A stretch of DNA of 10,342 nucleotides from Thermotoga sp. 4484_232 (GTDB lineage Bacteria > Thermotogota > Thermotogae > Thermotogales > Thermotogaceae). Below, in pieces: positions 7,636-10,342 of this stretch; within the stretch, counting starts at the first letter, position 1, and every line of letters starts with the position of its first letter. The stretch spans positions 468-10,809 of the forward strand of contig MZGO01000052.1 in the NCBI GenBank assembly GCA_002084985.1, in the 5' to 3' direction. Below the pieces are notes generated by a model. The model had not been told where the DNA came from, searched no databases, and worked only from the letters and a program-made list of their open reading frames with translations. The position numbers and the translations under genes are program-made.

Positions 7636-9949
7636 GGAATCTATAAAAGAATACACGATCCCAAATAGATTACCCTCTATACCCTTGAGGAGTAACATGG
7701 TGATATTCCCACATACAGTCGTTCCATTCTATGTTGGCAGAGAAAAGTCCCTGATGTCCCTCGAGGAATCCATGGAAAACTACAACAGGCTTCTTTTCGT
7801 AACGAGTCAAAGGGATATAACCATAGAGAACCCCAAACCCGATGATCTGTACGATGTTGGAACGGTCGTGAAGATCATACAGATAATGAAACTTCCCGAT
7901 GGGACATACAAGGTTTTAGTCGAAGGACTTGAGAGAGCTAAAAAGGTGGATGTAATAGAGGAAGAAAGTTTGTTTCTCTTTGAGATAGAGATATTGAAAG
8001 TGAGTTACAGAAAGACTAAGAGGTTGGAAGCCCTAATGCGTAGAGTCAGGGAATACCTCACCCAGTACATTTCGTACACCAGGAAGTTTCCTCAAGAAAC
8101 TCTAACTGCTTTAGAGGATATGAGCGATCCAAATCGGTTCGCAGACTTCGTGGCTTCTATAATCCCCGCCACCCTTGAGGAAAAGCAGGAACTTTTAGAG
8201 ACGATACATCCCACGACGAGATTGGAAAAGATTTTGGAAATACTTATGCGTGAGATAGAGCTCCTTCAAATAGAAGAGAAAATCGATAAGAAGGTTAAAG
8301 AAAGGATCGAACAGACACAGAAAGAGTACTTCTTGAGGGAAAAGCTAAGAGCCATAAAGGAAGAGCTGGGAGCGCAAGAGGATGTTGAGATCAGAGAATT
8401 GAAGGAAAAAATTGAGAAAGGGGATTTTCCAGATTATGTCAAGGAGAAGGCCTATAAAGAGTTAGATAGACTCGAAAAGATGGCACCTTACTCTGCAGAA
8501 GCTACCGTCGTTAGAACGTATCTCGATTGGATATTGAATCTACCGTGGAATGCGAAGACACAGGATAGGATGGATATCAAAGAAGCAAGGAAGATACTTG
8601 AAAAGAACCACTATGGCCTGGAGGATATAAAGGAAAGGATTTTAGAATTCCTGGCTGTCAGAAAGATGGCAAAGAATCTCAGAGCTCCGATACTCTGTTT
8701 TGTGGGGCCTCCAGGTGTTGGGAAGACCTCACTTGGAAAATCTCTGGCCGAGGCCACAGGTAGGAAATTCGCCAGGATGTCCTTGGGTGGCTTAAGGGAT
8801 GAAGCGGAGATCAAGGGACACAGAAGAACCTACGTTGGAGCTATGCCTGGAAGGATAATCCAATTGATACGGAGGGTGGGAACGAAAAACCCTGTCATTC
8901 TTCTCGATGAAGTTGACAAGATGGGAGTTAGTTTTCAAGGAGATCCTGCAGCGGCTTTACTCGAAGTTTTGGATCCAGAACAGAATATCGAATTCGTTGA
9001 TCATTATTTGGAAGTTCCATTCGATCTATCTGATGTGTTGTTCATAACAACCGCCAACGTGCTGCACACCATCCCACCTGCTCTGAAAGACAGAATGGAG
9101 ATAATAGAGATCCCTGGGTACACGGAAAGAGAGAAGTTCAACATTGCAAAGAAATACATAATGCCCAAGCTTCTAAAAGATCATGGGTTGGAAGCATCGC
9201 AAGTTAAGATAACACCAAAGGTTCTGAACACGGTTATAAGAAACTATACACGAGAGTCTGGGGTTAGGAACCTTGAAAGGAATCTTGAGAAATTGGTAAG
9301 AAAAGCCGCATTGAGAATTGCTGAAGGTGAGGAAAGAGTGTATGTAAGCGTTAGAAACTTAAAGGATTTTCTTGGAGTTCCCCCTTTCAGAGGAGAAGAG
9401 ATACTGGAAAAGCCTGAGGTGGGGGTAGTTACAGGCCTTGCATGGACCCCTTACGGTGGAGTGGTGATATTCGTTGAGACGGCTCTGATACCGGGTAAGG
9501 GGCGTTTGATTTTAACGGGCCAGATGGGGGATGTTATGAAAGAATCAGCTAAGATAGCCATGAGTTTGTCCAGGAGACTTTGTGGAAAGGAAAATCAGGA
9601 TGTGTTTGAAAAAAACGATGTTCATGTTCATTTACCTGAAGGGGCTGTTCCCAAGGACGGACCATCAGCTGGAGTAGCCATAGTTACAGCTCTATTCTCT
9701 GCTGTTACAGGAAAGAAGGTTAGGAATGATACAGCTATGACAGGAGAAATAACGCTGAGAGGGAAGGTTCTACCCGTTGGTGGGATAAAAGAGAAGATCC
9801 TGGCCGCTCATAGATCGGGTATAAAGAGAGTTATCATTCCCAAGGGAAACGAACAGGACCTGATTAAGATACCTAATGATGTGATCGAAGATCTTGAGAT
9901 AATACCAGTTGAAAGTGTAGATGAGGTTCTCAAGGAGGCGGTTACGTGA
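7574..9949 (+). CDS. lon: ATP-dependent protease Lon (LonA, S16 family)
   Basis: This 791-aa cytosolic AAA+ serine protease degrades damaged and regulatory proteins as a hexamer. In order it has a LonN substrate-binding domain (about 33-235, starting [20 protein letters not shown]), a helical linker with [18 protein letters not shown] (about 249-266), and an AAA+ module with Walker [10 protein letters not shown] (378-386), Walker [10 protein letters not shown] (441-449) and sensor FITTAN (490-495). The S16 protease domain has catalytic S698 in DGPSAG and K741 in the GGIKEK block, spaced 43 residues as in E. coli Lon. Length is typical for LonA. The ATG at 7574 is chosen from the ribosome site; a TTG at 7571 is one codon earlier. 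The gene overlaps tsaE by 62 bp and the next gene by 4 bp. All catalytic residues are present. No heat-shock operator was recognised in front of it. Confidence 0.96.
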   Translation: MLKESSKVGKKKFEKLEEYAKESIKEYTIPNRLPSIPLRSNMVIFPHTVVPFYVGREKSLMSLEESMENYNRLLFVTSQRDITIENPKPDDLYDVGTVVKIIQIMKLPDGTYKVLVEGLERAKKVDVIEEESLFLFEIEILKVSYRKTKRLEALMRRVREYLTQYISYTRKFPQETLTALEDMSDPNRFADFVASIIPATLEEKQELLETIHPTTRLEKILEILMREIELLQIEEKIDKKVKERIEQTQKEYFLREKLRAIKEELGAQEDVEIRELKEKIEKGDFPDYVKEKAYKELDRLEKMAPYSAEATVVRTYLDWILNLPWNAKTQDRMDIKEARKILEKNHYGLEDIKERILEFLAVRKMAKNLRAPILCFVGPPGVGKTSLGKSLAEATGRKFARMSLGGLRDEAEIKGHRRTYVGAMPGRIIQLIRRVGTKNPVILLDEVDKMGVSFQGDPAAALLEVLDPEQNIEFVDHYLEVPFDLSDVLFITTANVLHTIPPALKDRMEIIEIPGYTEREKFNIAKKYIMPKLLKDHGLEASQVKITPKVLNTVIRNYTRESGVRNLERNLEKLVRKAALRIAEGEERVYVSVRNLKDFLGVPPFRGEEILEKPEVGVVTGLAWTPYGGVVIFVETALIPGKGRLILTGQMGDVMKESAKIAMSLSRRLCGKENQDVFEKNDVHVHLPEGAVPKDGPSAGVAIVTALFSAVTGKKVRNDTAMTGEITLRGKVLPVGGIKEKILAAHRSGIKRVIIPKGNEQDLIKIPNDVIEDLEIIPVESVDEVLKEAVT

Positions 9950-10341
9950 GAAATTTTCTCTTTCTGCTTCTTCTGACGATATTCTCCTTGCTTTTTTTGA
10001 TCACATTTCACATGTACAGATCGAAGGTTTTGGAAATTGAAAACTTGAAGGAAAAAGTAAAAGCATATGAGATCTATATATTCGGAGATTTCGACGAGTT
10101 CACGCGTTACATTGAGAAAAATGGTGTGGAGATACCCTATCTGGAGAATCTAAAAAGGAGGAAAGCCAAGGAGATCGTATCCGATGGGATATACCAGATG
10201 AGGATGGCAAATTACAGCACGGCGATTGCGAAATTCAAAAAAGCTTTGGAACTGCTCGGTGATGATCCGTTGAGAAAGACCGTTGAGTATTATCTATCAA
10301 TATGTGAGAGGAAAGTTCTGGAGGAGGAAAAGGAGAAATGA
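9946..10341 (+). CDS. small membrane-anchored protein with coiled coil and TPR-like repeat
   Basis: This 131-aa protein starts with GTG (9946-9948), overlapping the lon TGA as GTGA, with AAGGAGG (9932-9938) 7 nt upstream, so translation is coupled to lon. Residues about 3-23 form one strongly hydrophobic helix with no lipobox or clear cleavage site, probably an uncleaved anchor with the rest outside or facing the cytosol. Residues about 24-42 look coiled-coil ([17 protein letters not shown]). Residues about 75-125 resemble a tetratricopeptide repeat: [20 protein letters not shown] then [14 protein letters not shown] and a following helix, [13 protein letters not shown]. No enzyme motif is seen. 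The function is not recognised; a scaffold or adaptor role is only a guess from the TPR. The TGA at 10339-10341 overlaps an ATG at 10338, which may start a further gene beyond the window. Confidence 0.8.
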   Translation: MRNFLFLLLLTIFSLLFLITFHMYRSKVLEIENLKEKVKAYEIYIFGDFDEFTRYIEKNGVEIPYLENLKRRKAKEIVSDGIYQMRMANYSTAIAKFKKALELLGDDPLRKTVEYYLSICERKVLEEEKEK

Positions 10342-10342
10342 A

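Overview
The window looks like a chromosomal segment of a Thermotogales bacterium (Thermotoga or a close relative). The grounds are the protein style (Lys/Glu/Ile/Val-rich, compact), dense gene packing with 4-bp start/stop overlaps, near-perfect AAGGAGGTGA ribosome sites, and the pairing of a GlpP antiterminator with a G3P dehydrogenase / NAD(P)-type flavoprotein / DUF1667 trio. The species call is an inference; no rRNA or other marker is present.

Layout. Positions 1-66 hold the last 21 codons of a short-chain dehydrogenase (+), followed by glpP (93-617, +), a glycerol-3-phosphate-responsive antiterminator. Convergent to it, and overlapping its end by 12 bp, is a minus-strand operon read from right to left: glpA-like FAD/[2Fe-2S] G3P dehydrogenase (3594-2152), a two-dinucleotide-fold FAD/NAD(P) oxidoreductase (2155-989) and a four-cysteine DUF1667 protein (986-606). 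Upstream of glpA, also on the minus strand, is a PilJ-HAMP-MCP-CZB chemoreceptor (5740-3698). The 103 bp between receptor and glpA contain an extended -10 promoter, a strong intrinsic terminator and a strong ribosome site. A 5' leader segment can pair with the ascending arm of the terminator, which is the layout expected for antitermination by GlpP. A 168-bp divergent promoter region (5741-5908) with two dyads separates the receptor from a rightward block: glpK (5909-7165), tsaE (7123-7635), lon (7574-9949) and a small membrane-anchored TPR-like protein (9946-10341). These overlap one another and are probably co-transcribed.

Functionally, glycerol would be phosphorylated by GlpK. G3P would then be both substrate of the three-protein dehydrogenase module and the signal by which GlpP lets RNA polymerase pass the leader terminator of that module. 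The chemoreceptor in the same locus may link this metabolism to taxis. No glycerol facilitator (glpF) is present in the window.

Most notable: GlpK lacks about 63 residues, in frame, between the GTG motif and the VPAF motif, which removes a normally conserved ATP-site segment. The glpA leader is a compact candidate GlpP target. Three genes (DUF1667, glpK, lon) each have a Shine-Dalgarno crowding the first possible start, so the next in-frame start is preferred. No mobile element, CRISPR array, tRNA or rRNA was seen.
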